Shown here: in pieces, positions 11,139 to 23,000 of the stretch
Numbering within the stretch: the first letter of the stretch is position 1
How the letters are laid out: every line of letters starts with the position of its first letter
NCBI GenBank assembly: GCA_037447655.1
Contig: JBBHKE010002140.1
Span: 124,001 to 188,000, forward strand
Direction of reading: 5' to 3'
DNA from: Zygnema cylindricum
Taxonomy: Eukaryota; Streptophyta; Zygnematophyceae; Zygnematales; Zygnemataceae
Length of the DNA stretch: 64,000 nucleotides
Notes under the pieces: model-generated
Told to the model about the DNA's origin: nothing
Database searches by the model: none
What the model saw: the letters and a program-made list of their open reading frames with translations, nothing else
Made by a program: the position numbers and the translations under genes

Positions 11139-14100
11139 ATGGCCGAGGAGTGCACTAGCAGAGCCTATCTCGTATCTGAGCAGGGCACTTCTTTGGTAAG
11201 TTCATGTTTCGATCACAATGCTTTGCCTATGCATACCTCTTAAAACTCTGGTTTCATTTTGAGTATTGTGGAGAGAAGCTGTAGGTTTAGATCTTGCACA
11301 AAGAATGTGTTAAAATTATTACACAAGTTTTTTTCTGGTCGGAAGAGTTTTTTGCTGGCTTTACAATTTACGCGATTGCGTTAGAAAGGTGTTTTAGTTG
11401 ACGTTTTTGCAAGTGCTGATTCCATAGTGGTTACTGTGGAGTCGCTCGGCATTGTCTGGTTCCCTCTCTTACCTGGCAGGCTTGACTGCCACTGCAGTTG
11501 GTTGCTCCTGGAATTACTTGGTTGGGCCGAGCAAGCTTTTCCATTCCACAGGAGTTCCTAGTGAACTGCAGTCGACAACAGGCTTCCGTAAATGTGGAAG
11601 TGAAGGAAGGAAGGCAATTGAGCATGTCCATCACCTGTCATGGCTTAAACCCCCTGCTCTTTCTACGTAGCCAAGCTAGGGAGCGCTCAAGTGTAAAGGT
11701 AATGTAAAAGTTATTGAAAAAGCTGATTACATGTTTATTGATTTATGTACAATATCTTATAGTTATTTGGATGTTTCAGTGCGGTAGTAGTTTGTTAACG
11801 GCAGAAGTGTGCATAAAAAGGACGACATTGCGTGATGTGAAGCAGCAATTTTTTTTTACTTGAGTTCTTAACAGGCAATCAAAATAGATCCTTTCTTCGT
11901 GGCAACGTAAAAGCGATTTTTTTTTTTTAAAGACGAACATGCGCGTTTTAGTTCTAATTTAATGTCCTGGAAGACATGCTACATATCTTCAGCCTTTCTG
12001 ATCATTTTTTCTGCATGGACAGACAAGCAATGCAGAGGCCAGTTTCTTCCTCAGGCGTGGCAAAACCTTGATGCTCTTTTTGGGCGACCGGTTTTACTTA
12101 GCACCTAAGTGTCTAATCACTGTGGTGGATCATATTGGAGATAGCCCGTTGCGGTGTGGAGCTCGTTTGTCTTTTAACACTCAACTCACAGTTCATGATG
12201 TCTCCATGGCTCCATGTGCAAACCCCTCGACATTTTCTACCTCTGGCAGAAAGCCATGTCGCAAATCCCTTCTGGCTGATAATGTACAAGTGGAGAAGCC
12301 TGATCAAACTTCTGTTTTACAAAGCCATGAGAAGCGTCACATCCAGAGTTCGTGGTCCAGTCGAAGTCCTGCGCCTATTTTGCGGCATCGACCGATGAAA
12401 AAGATGAGAAAAAAGCAAGAACCAAAAACACATCGGCAAGATGCAAGTATTTGTACGGAAGTTAAGGCTGTATGTGTCTCTAATATGGCTGCAGCCATTC
12501 CAAGCTCTAGCAATGGACTTGCGGATGTGGCCCCTTACCAAATTTTGAATTGTTCTGCACAACAACAACAACAAAGGAAAGCAACCATATCACTTCTAGG
12601 TGTGAAGAGGATACGAATTGTAGAAGAAAATTCAGGTGTTTCAAGAAAAGCGAGGCTAGAAGAAAAGACGGGGGTGACAAGGAAGAAAAGATTAGAACGA
12701 AGAGCAGGAGGAATATTGGAAACAAGTGAAGGAGGAAAGACATACATGGCAAGTGTTAAAGACATAGGAGTGACAAGAAAAATTGGGACAGAGAAAGGGA
12801 TACAAACTGAGGGAAATCCGTTTATTTCACTCACAAAAAAAGGGCAGGATCCTATAGCTGTTACGGACCAAGTAACACCCCCAAGGCTTCTCTCTAATTT
12901 TTTTGCCAGTGAGGAGCCCATGCAAGTAGGAGCTAATGCTGGTGACTCTCCTGAGTCTCGCAAGGGAAGATTACTGAATTCTTATCACATAAATGTGTAT
13001 GACAAGCAGGATAGAGTGTTTCAGAATCCGCTTGGGGCAGCGTTCTATGGAAAGGCATCAGCAAAAATGTCTCCGGAATTGCCAAGTGGGGAGAAGCAGA
13101 AGGAGATTGGAGAAGTGGGAACAACTGTCCGATTAAAAATCCCTCTCGGAGGATGTGCGTGCGCCATCTGTCGAGAGGAAAATCTGTCAGAAACAGTCGG
13201 GATATTGTCTTGTGACCACTTCTTCTGTTTCACTTGTATATTCGAATGGTCGAACAAAACGGTATGTTGAATTTTATCCCATAGTTTGTTAATTTGAAAT
13301 AATGAACAGGAGAAGTGGGGGACATCAGCACTGGTGTTTTCTTCAGGAGAAGGGTTTGGCAATGGGCAAGTTTTCTCACAGGATAAAACATTCATACTAT
13401 GTTGTAGTTGAGATGTATGGCATACAAGTTACTGTAGGTGCTACGTTGAGGAATTTCGTCATGCAAGACAACTGAATTTGACAAAAAGAGGGTACCCTAA
13501 CCTCACACTTATGACGCCCGTTTCTTATTGTCTTGCTTAAACACATATATTCACTCTAAATACATTCAATCCTCTAGTTGCAAAGGTGTCCTGAAAGTCT
13601 AGTTGTCTTTTCTATCGCGAAATCTCATCAGGAGATTTCAATTTATGCTTGACGCTATTGTTTCAATACAAATACTATCCCTTCCTTTCTCCATTTCCCA
13701 TTTCCCTCCCCCACTTCCTCCCTCCCCCCCCTCCCTGTCCCTCCCTCTCCATCCCTCTCCATCTCCCTTGCCCTTCTCCTCTCTCTCTCTCTTACTAATT
13801 CCCTGCCTGTCTCATCCTCTATTCCTCTTCCCCCCTCTCCTTCTTCCTCCCCTCCCCTCCCTCTCCATTCGCTCTTCCCTTCCCCCTTTTCTTCCCCCTT
13901 TCCTTCCCTCTCTCCTCCCTCTCCCCTCCCCCCCCCCCTCGCCCTCCCCCTTCCCCTCCATCCCAAAGCTCTGGGGCTGCCGCTTCTCAGCGGCCCTCAT
14001 GAGCGACGCATGACTTTGCCATTCTTGTGGGACTGCTCCTCACGGCCTCTCATGCTGCCTTCTTCCTCTCTCTCCCTTCTCCCCCGAATGCTCAGGTTGC

Positions 14101-15985
14101 CACCACGCCCGCCTGCCCCCTCTGCAAAACTTCCTTTGACTTCATCACGGCACGCACCCGAGGGGCGGGAGAGAGAGTGGTTCTTGTAGGGAGAGGTGCA
14201 ATGGGAGTTGGAGAGGTGAATTGCTTATTTATCCTTATAGGGTTTTAGGAACTTCATGTTGTAGCTTCCTTAGAATTTGTTTGAGTTTGTTTATGGAAGT
14301 TGTTTTTTTTTTTATTCGAGCAAAAAGCCTTTGTAAACCTGCAAGTTACAGGCATGTTATCTTTTTCCTTTTGCCGTTTTTTCATTAAACATGTGTCATT
14401 CTTGATGAGAACTTCCAGGTTTACAAAAAATGATTTATTTCAGCTAATGATGATGATGATGTGGATTATGAAGCACAAAACCTTGTCTTTTCCTGACTTT
14501 TGTTCAGAATCTATGCAGGACGTTGCTGAGTCCATTCTGGTATAGTAATTACTAATTAGCCTGGGCCAGACTTTTTTACTTATCTCAACTAAATCGTTTC
14601 TTAGGATTTCTGGTAACTTTGAATTTTCATAAAATATAGATTTACAAACCCTTGGAAGCTCATTTCCGTCTTGATGTAGGTGATAACCGTGTTTGCGCAA
14701 GAAGTATCTTAAAGGACAAATGTTGCATCGCCTCTGTTCAAGTGGATTGAAAATCTTCACCCTTTTTGTTTAGTCTGTTACTTCATGTTCGCGACTATGT
14801 TTTCTCAGGTCATTTCTGTCACAATGAAGGTTAAGCGTATTCTGTAGGAAAAGGAACCAGCTATTTCCACTTTTTGGAGGGAGATCGATGCAAACTGGTT
14901 TCTAACCCGGATTTCTGTCATTTTTTTACGCCTAATTTTGGACTACAGGAAAACTGGAGGCGGTCAGAAAATGTGACAGGATGTCAAGGTTGCAACTTTG
15001 GAGCTGTTTTGGAAGATAGGGGTGGAGGCCCATCTGGAGATGTAACGGATTCTCCCTGGTTCTGTTTTCGGTGTACCGAAAAACGATCAAGGTACGCACC
15101 TCATCACTATCAGTGTTGTCCACCCCATTGATGAACTAGTTTTACTTCATTTTTTTCGTTTGAGAGGCTAATTAACTTCTGAATTAGGGTTATCTCATGT
15201 TGCTTTCTCAAAAAGTTTCTTATTGGACCAAGAAATAGACGTAGGTACGTTTTTCATACGGTAAACGAAGCCTGAAGGAGCTCAATGCAGGTGATTATCT
15301 AATATGCAATATAATAGTTGTTCCATATGCCAATTCCATTACGGCACTGTAGTTGCTTGTTCATGTTTCTAATGCCATTGCGGTGCTCAAATCATATATA
15401 TTGTATTGGACGTGAGAACCTAAAGTGAGACCTTGTCAATATGCCCATACCGACAACCAACATACTACCAAACGTGAATCTTCTGAAGTAGCTATAGTCT
15501 TAGTTTTGGAAAAAACACTTGGCATATCCTAAATTGTGAATCCTATACGTGGGAAATTGTTCTGGAAAAACTTCAATGCACGAGCAGGGCTTCTCTGATT
15601 GTTATTTTGTTATAAAACGCAATGTATGGTCCATTTTAAACGCAGGAACCAGACAGCCAATCAATGGCAAGCCTTATTCTCAGGCCAATCCAGTGAAGCT
15701 CGAGGAAGTGCCCAATTTCAAAGTGGCACTAGAGGCTTTCTTACTTCAGGGAATAATGGACCTCGGGACACTGCTACTCCATTACCGGGTATGCACATTG
15801 AGGCTGTACGACCTCTTTCACCTGAACCAGAACTTCCACTTCCCATACCTGTCCCTGACCTTCACTTGTTTGCGAGAGAGCTTATTCCCGAGTCTCCCGG
15901 AGATTCACTGGAGGCCGGGGAAGAAGGGGCTCCAACACTTCGTATGTTTGCAAGGTTAAGGAGAATGAAGGAACGAAAGCCATAG
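11139..15985 (+). CDS. FHA domain-RING finger protein, probable E3 ubiquitin ligase with PHD-like C-terminus
   Basis: Supported exons: 11139-11195, 11498-11698, 12023-13261, one starting at 14096 (ending 14182-14215), 14949-15091 and 15646-15985 (stop). One or two exons between 14216 and 14948 are unresolved (candidates begin 14444 and 14819). Residues about 8-115 form an FHA domain of the aprataxin/PNKP/APLF kind (VAPGITWLGR, then CSRQQASV, then GLNPL and LRRGKTLMLFLGDR). Such domains bind phosphothreonine. A long basic linker follows with repeats like GVTRKKRLE. A RING finger (CAICRE, CDHFFCFTCIFEW, CPLC) spans the exon 3/4 junction from about residue 464; it would recruit an E2 enzyme. The later CQGC and WFCFRC resemble a PHD finger end, as in plant RING-PHD proteins. 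Nuclear DNA-damage signalling is an inference from the FHA-RING pairing. Confidence 0.75.
13678..13968 (+). repeat. Intronic polypyrimidine tract of about 290 bases
   Basis: Almost unbroken C/T on the sense strand within the intron between the two halves of the RING finger, with runs such as CTCTCTCTCTCT and a run of about twelve C. It ends some 130 bases before the acceptor. The proline/serine open frame here is low-complexity translation, not a gene. Confidence 0.85.
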
Positions 15986-18527
15986 GAGTTTGTTGGACAA
16001 GTAGGGGTTAAGATGCAAGGGGCGGTTAAGGGTATTAGCTTACTAAGGCTTACAAGATAACGAAGCTGGACAGCAGCAGCTCTAGTATTTTTCTACACTG
16101 GTTTATACTATGTGAATACTTGAACAGCAACACAGTTGTTAGTAATTTCCAGTCGATGCAGTTTTGAGTCATGTGTCCTTTCAGTTCTGCTCTTCCAAAA
16201 ATGACACCAGAAATGAACTGCTGCTGATGAGCCAGGCCCATGCGGCTGTGACCACCACTTCACACGATGACTGCCAAAACAGACCATTACAACCGCGGCC
16301 AGCGGGCTATTTCATTTTATTTGATATGCTGGTACAAATGTTAATTTTTTTTTACTCACAACTTTTTTGAGTAACTATTCAAATAATATAATTGCCGATA
16401 GATGATTTGGCATGGACAACCGACAGAGGCAACTTAAACCCCTTAATCTTTGGTTGCCAAGCATTTCCACAGTTCAAACATATAACCTGAGATGATTTGG
16501 ACTTTGCAGCTTACTTCATGATTATCTGCTACGGGCTAAACAGAGATAGTGTGGGCTATGTCTTGCCCATTTGTAAGCGTTTGTTAGTTGTTTTGTTAAA
16601 GTTCGGTTTTATCAGTGTTGTGACTTGTTTTTGCAGTCAAGCTGTTTCTTGGAACTTCATTTTAACACCAGTTTCAACCTATACCATTTCAATAGTTTAA
16701 ACAGTTGTTCATACCCCCAGACATGTCCGGATATACCCGAAAGTACATGAAAGTAAAAAAAGAACACAAGTACATGTGAGAGCATATGAGTCCATGGTGC
16801 TTGTATACTCGCTAGTAGTCAGTTGCAACAAGTATATACACTGGACAGAAATCGAGCCCCACATTTCTGATGATGTACTATTTTCAATCACCGAGGTTGG
16901 GAAAAAAAGAAAAGAAAGGGGAAAGAAGAAAATCATTGTGTGTGGGTTAATTTCATATCGCTTAATCCAATAACCGATGTATTGTTGTCGGTATCGGTGA
17001 GAGGGTCTGACGTATCAGGCCAGAACCAACAATAAATTATCGTCGACATATCGGTTAGGGGGAGGGGGTGTGTTCACAATCGGAGGGGGGGGAGGAAAGT
17101 GGTTTCACAATCGAGGGGGCGAGGGGGTTCGAAATTTGGTCCGTGAAAAAACAATACAAGTGTATGGTCTGTACCGTACAGTTATCTCAATAATAATCAG
17201 TCCGATAATTATCGGGTTTTATATCTGTAAGTCATCGCGATATTTCCCTAACCGATACATTGAATATCGGTAGACCGAAAAACATAGATATTGGTTATCG
17301 GTAAGAGGCTACGGATACCCAACACTAAAAATAGTCGTAACTAGCAGGAAATTCGCCAATAAAAACAAGGTGACACTGGGGAAATAGTTTCAACGCAAGT
17401 ATGAACGACAAAACTTACAACAAGAGTTTAATGCTCTAGGGGGCAATTTAGGCACAATGCTGGTTTCATGTACCATGTCTCGCTCACGTGTATTGACAGA
17501 GACACACATAGAAATGGACGCCACAACAACCATGAGCGATAGATGAATGTGTTCATTGCAACTTCTTATTCTTGCTGTTTTCCTAATTTGGATTACTATT
17601 CTGTGCATCCTTATAACCTCCGATGGTGCAAGCGATCATGAGAGGAGAGAGAACTAAAATGCGATGCTTTACATTTACTGCAAATCTAGCAAAATATCAT
17701 GGGACACCTGAGATTAAGGAGCATATTGAGCGCAAAACTGTCGTAAGACAACATGATCTCCATTTCATTACCTTCCTGGATCCCATTCCGTTTCCAATGG
17801 CAAATCACTAGCAATTACGCGACCCCTTTAATCTTTATAATATTGTGTCAGATGATATGCGTGCACCATCTTCGACAACAACAATCAACCCGCCAATGGG
17901 TCCAATTAAAAAACTTAAATACTGAAGTTTAAAAGAATCCAGCTGAAAAACTTAAAATAAAGTGTCGTCAGCCACGCAAGCCAACCTTGAATGAACATTG
18001 AAACAATTCAACTTTGGTATTCTACAGACTCCCAAAATTGGTCGAGCAGATTCATCAGTAGCACAAAATTGACGAGGCATTGTCCAGCACATTGTGGTGC
18101 ATATTTTTGACTATTCACTCACTTTCTCCCCTTTTGTTCTTCATCTACTAGGAGCACAACAACAGCAGTGAACCTAGGAAATTTCAACTCCATGACATAT
18201 TAATCTCCCTATGGAGACAAGATCCACAGCTTTAGGATGCGAAAATCACATTCTGACTTGTCTCGCTTTTATTCGATCTTGAGCTTAAACAACTATTGTC
18301 GTATAAGAATACGACATCCAAAATGAGGCTCAAAAATACGTTCATGACCTGGCCACTCACAATTATGCCTCACCAAACACCAAGCGAGGCGCGCTACTAG
18401 ACTCAATGCAAAATACAAAATTCCGGACAACATCCTCTACGTTTTCCGTCCAACCTTTAGAGCCACGAACCCTAACTCTCATATCCCTTTGGCATCTCAA
18501 CACTATAATAAGTGGATAAATTCAGCT
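15986..18527. other. Intergenic region without a recognised gene
   Basis: Nothing coding can be supported. A G-rich stretch lies at 17050-17130. Around 16970-17310 several copies of CCGAT/ATCGGT words in both orientations (for example TTATCGGTAAG and CCTAACCGATACAT) suggest an old inverted-repeat element. The last 100 bases before 18528 are the 3' side of the minus-strand SANT gene. Confidence 0.5.
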
Positions 18528-19226
18528 TCAGTGGTCAGCAACAGGCTGAGCTCCTTTCTTTTCTGTAGTTTCCTGCATCTGCCGCCCAAGCTTTACAATA
18601 TCTTCCATAGACTTGCGGCCACCCATGGCCTGAGCTATAACCTCCCACCTTCTTGCAGTGCCACGTGGATATTTTGCTCTAGCCCTCTGCAGTCTCTGTA
18701 CATCCTCCTCTGTCCATCCACTGGGCAGGTTAGCATTATCTTTTGCCGCATCCGCTGTGTCAGTTGCACCACCATCGTCGTCTCCAAGTTTCTGCCCATC
18801 TGTACTTTGCACAGATGGCTTCTGGCTTGTAACAGTTTCACCTGGCATCTTTTTACCCTGCCCATTCTGCTTACTCCCCTTGGTACCATTTGATAGCTCC
18901 TCGCTTTCCACTATCTCAGCACCATCTGGACTTTCTTCCACAAGCTTCGGACCGACACCAATTCTGCAGTCGCCACCTGTTACACTACGAGGCGCATGAG
19001 GACCGACAATAAGAGAAAGAGCCAGCCATAGGACAAGAAACTGCAACATGCCACCTGGCAGCAAGATAAACGCCACAGCTAAAAGCACCACGCCGACAGA
19101 TGTCAAGGGCACAGTCAAGGACGCCAAATTGTTGTCAAGCTCGCCTTCCTGATCGTCGGACGAACTGCCGGCTGCCAGACGGTAACGCGGCTTTGAGACG
19201 TAAAAGTCCGACCAGTCGTCATCCAT
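18528..19226 (-). CDS. Single-exon SANT/Myb-domain membrane protein
   Basis: 232 residues, uninterrupted. The acidic N-terminus (MDDDWSDFYVSKPRYR) is followed by two adjoining hydrophobic segments at residues 41-75 (VGVVLLAVAFILLPGG and FLVLWLALSLIV). A Gly/Ser/Asp-rich linker follows, then a C-terminal SANT/Myb-like domain at about 171-216 (WTEEDVQRLQRARAKYPRG, RRWEVIAQAMGGRKS). This SANT type is like those at the C-terminus of DnaJC1/DnaJC2 proteins, but no J domain is present. A membrane location with the SANT part in cytosol or nucleoplasm is inferred. The gene is head to head with the MAX2 homologue, about 0.8 kb between starts, so the two may share a promoter region. Confidence 0.75.
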   Translation of the reverse strand: MDDDWSDFYVSKPRYRLAAGSSSDDQEGELDNNLASLTVPLTSVGVVLLAVAFILLPGGMLQFLVLWLALSLIVGPHAPRSVTGGDCRIGVGPKLVEESPDGAEIVESEELSNGTKGSKQNGQGKKMPGETVTSQKPSVQSTDGQKLGDDDGGATDTADAAKDNANLPSGWTEEDVQRLQRARAKYPRGTARRWEVIAQAMGGRKSMEDIVKLGRQMQETTEKKGAQPVADH

Positions 19227-20034
19227 GGCTGCGGGAGCTCAAGCTGTTGCCCACTGGTGCTGCCAACGCATCACAAAGGGCGAAAACAGACCACAGCAAC
19301 GACGGAACCGTGGAAGATTTGTCTAAAACGACAAAACAAATGTTGGAGTGACACTCCCTTATTATTTTGCAATATCGCGAACCTGTTTTACCCCGCGTAT
19401 CGAATATCGGAGACCGCGAAAACTATGAGATGCAACCGTACCGTACGGTGTATACTACCCCATTCACTTTGATGGTGGGCGGGCGATGATGGTGTGCTGG
19501 TCATCTAAGCGCTGGGTCATCAACTCCATATCAGGGTCCCTGATTCTCTACAGTACAGGACCTTGCAAGCGACCTTGTATCGGCTCTTATTTCTCTATGC
19601 AGCTGATAGCGAGGAGAGCTGAAGGGACTTAACGGCTGTCTTCTTGGAGGGGCTGCATGTATGCGGAGAATAGAACAGGACCTCTGATAAAGTATTCAGG
19701 CTTGGAGAGTACAGCAAGGATGGGAGTTTGGTCCCTTGACTCGCATGTTTCGGATCGTTCGAATGCGAGTATGACTCTGACGTGTGAACTCCGCCTCTGC
19801 AGCAATTCAGGATGGCTCAGGGAGGACCCCAGACCGTGGGTAGTATTGAAAGGAATGCCAATGGAGAGTAACTCACCTTTGTCGGGAATGATTGGGAAAT
19901 ATGCACCTTGTTTGAAGGAAATGTCGCCGGTTTAGACTAACTGAAGTAAGCTGTTGCAAGCTAGTAGCATTAATCCAGGTATTGCAGGTAGAGGAGGATA
20001 TATACGAGTGAAAAGTGACCCTCCAGCAAAGAAG
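19227..20034. promoter_or_regulatory. Divergent intergenic region between SANT gene and MAX2 homologue
   Basis: About 808 bases separate the two start codons. The region must hold both 5' leaders and promoters if both genes are active. No TATA box or operator can be assigned with confidence. Confidence 0.45.
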
Positions 20035-23000
20035 ATGACTCAAGAAGTTCAGCATGAAGCTTATTCTTTCCGAAGAGGTCGGAAAGCCTCCATCGCAAAA
20101 TTACCTTCTGAAATTATGGCATCTATATTATCCAGAATTGATTCCGGGAGAGATAGGAATGCATGTGCATTGGTCTGTAGAGCTTGGCGGTCGTGGGAAC
20201 GGGAAACCCGCACTCGACTGCATCTTAGAGGGAGCATCATCAATTTGGAAGAAATTAGAAACTCTTTTCGATCTGTTACTGATCTTGACCTCACAGATGT
20301 TAATCCTGGCTGGGAAGGGTCGGAAGAGGAGCTTCGTGATTTATTTTCCACTTCTTTTCCAAATGTCAGACGTGTCAAAGCAAATGTGTCCCCTTCAGGT
20401 CTTCAGTATGTGAGGCATTGCTGGCGGGAGTTGCGTGAGGTTGTGATTGGCCATTGGGACGGGCCAGATGACTTTCTAGAAGCTCATCATGTCCGGGCGC
20501 TCCTAGAGAGCTGCCCTCATATCTTCTCTGTTGACCTGTCTTGGTCGCGCAATTGTGACTTCAATGATTTGCCGAGGGAACTAGCGTCTTTGAAGTTTCA
20601 TGGCCTTAGAGCCCTCAATCTTCTTGGCGGTCCAAGCAAACTTTGGGATTCCACTTTGGAAGGCCTCGTTAATGTTTGCCCCCGCCTCCAGGAGCTTTGC
20701 TTTTCAATCGGCGATGGAAGCGTTACAGATGCCGGGTGAACATTTTAGCCTACTCCTGCCATCTTTGCCACTCACCTCATTTAAATGTTGGGCACTTTAG
20801 TTATCTGGTCTTTCAGTAGTGTCATTCTGATGCAATTCGTTTGCTATGAATTTATCCTTGGTAATCCAAGAGGGATTGGTAAGGAATCTGCGGCTGTCAA
20901 TTTTTCACTAGAAATACCTTTCATTTGATATTGATCACATCACCACTCAAGAACAGGAATCACTGGCAAGCACGGGCATGAAAATCTGTGTTTCACACAT
21001 GGCATGTTGGTTTGACAGTTTGGTTTTGTAGTTACGTTGCCCTGATATCCTTCTGCTAGTATGATGTAGTCGGATTTGGTTATGCAGTCGTTAGTTTTCA
21101 ATTCAAATGCTCATATTTTCTGTAATAGCATCACTTACTCCATAAACAGAAGTCATCTGCGGGTAGGTCCGGAAAGCACGTGAGAAATGCTTTTTGTACA
21201 GCAAATAACTTATGCTTTATTTCAATTGTTTACACTCTGGTAAGCTGTCTTGGAGGATGTCTCTATAAAAAGTCTATTCGCATACCATCATTTCTTAGAG
21301 TCACCAACGGTGTCATTATTGTTGTTAAAATACTGAAGCCACGTGTATCTTTCTGAGCAGGCACACATGTTACGGTTCATCTTTTTAGTTATTGTTCCAT
21401 TGGTACCTGTCTGTAACCAACGTAGGGGGCCATAAATGAGAGCCGTGTCAGTGTATAATTTTATCTGTTTGATGCAGTTGCCATTTTTATCAACGACATG
21501 GTTTCCGAAACCCCATTGATTTTGAAATAGTTGAGTTAGAGGATTTGTTCGCAGTCCTGGTCTCTACTGTGTTATGATGCTTCACTGGTCACATCTGCTA
21601 TTTTCTCAAAGCAATTAATATCAATTGAAAGCCTGGGAATGATGAACTATTGTCAATAGGAAGAAGATGATTTTTGGTTGTATTTGAGTTGAAGCTTAGT
21701 TGCAAAGGTTTCTTTCCCCCCTTTAGTAGCCTGTCCTGTGTTGCAAGTTAGTTAAATATTCTTCAGTCTATCTGAGATCTCTTTTGTGGGTACTTTCAGT
21801 CTTGTGTACCTTCGGTAATGCAGCTCCGCTTGCTTATCACATTGTATTTTTCTTATAGCCAATGCATCCTCGTTGATAAGAAAATTGTGGTTTTTGTTTT
21901 GAATGTTTGTCATTATCTAGTAGCCGGGAATACACAGTATTTTTCTTATTAGCACTAATTGTAGAATCTGCTTCTCTGTGTTGGCAGTATTGAGAAGCTG
22001 GCTGCTGGGTGCACAGACCTGCGACTTTTATCAATAGAGGATATGGGGCATGATATTAATGATGAGCATGATGCAACAGGGCCAATCACAGCCAAGTCAG
22101 TAATTGCGTTGGCAAAGAACTGTTCAAAATTGAGAGCTTTGTCATTGGTGCTCGCATTTTATGTCCGGAGAAGTGGAGCAGCTTTTGAACTGCTAGGGCT
22201 TCGGTGCAAAGACCTGCAAACTTTACGACTTGCGCGGTTTCTCGGCTTGTGCAAGGGAGAACAGACAGATGTGACGGCCGTTTCATTCAGAGGAAGGCCT
22301 GGTGGTGCTGGGTTACGTGGAGCCGAAGCTCGGGGGCCTTCTGGTTTGAACAGGGGTGCCATTAGTGGACGAGTAGTTGATCGAGGTCTGGAAGGTGCTG
22401 TCGGGGTTAGAATGACTGCCAACATCAGTGGAGGCGGCGTCGGAGGGGCTCTTTTTCCCTTCCCGTCATCATCCAGTGATGGTGTTGATAATGTCACAGC
22501 AGCTCATGGAGCGTCAGGCACTGCAAAGGGATGGGAGGCAGGACCTCCCAAATATCGAGGAGTGGCCATGTGTACCAATCTTACAGATTTGGAGATGCAG
22601 TCATGTAAAGACTTGGTGGATGCAGATGTGCAGTCAATTCTGGGCGCGTGCACTCAGCTTAGACGGCTGCAAATTATGGCAAACCAGAAGCTGACATCCA
22701 AGGCACTCAATCCTCTGGCATCGGGAGCTTTTGGGCCAGGAATGGCTCTTGAACATGTCAGAGTTTTGCAGGTGAGCGAGAGGAGAGAGAATGAAGGAGA
22801 AAGTTGTTTTCGTGGCATTCAGCTCTCTTTAAATGTAGAGAGTCAGCGATGGTTTTGAGCGATTCAGGTTTGAATTGTAGCGTGTGTTGGAAACTTGAGT
22901 TAGTTCCAATCTTGGCATGATATCCAGGTGGCTTCTTATCTTTGGATCTTTGAAACGTTCTTACATTTTGTTCATGTATTTGTTCCCACTCTGAGCTTTC

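Noticed and set aside
13603-14013. Open frames rich in Pro/Ser/Leu (+) and Gly/Glu/Arg (-)
   Set aside because: They are translations of the intronic polypyrimidine tract and have no domain or start context.
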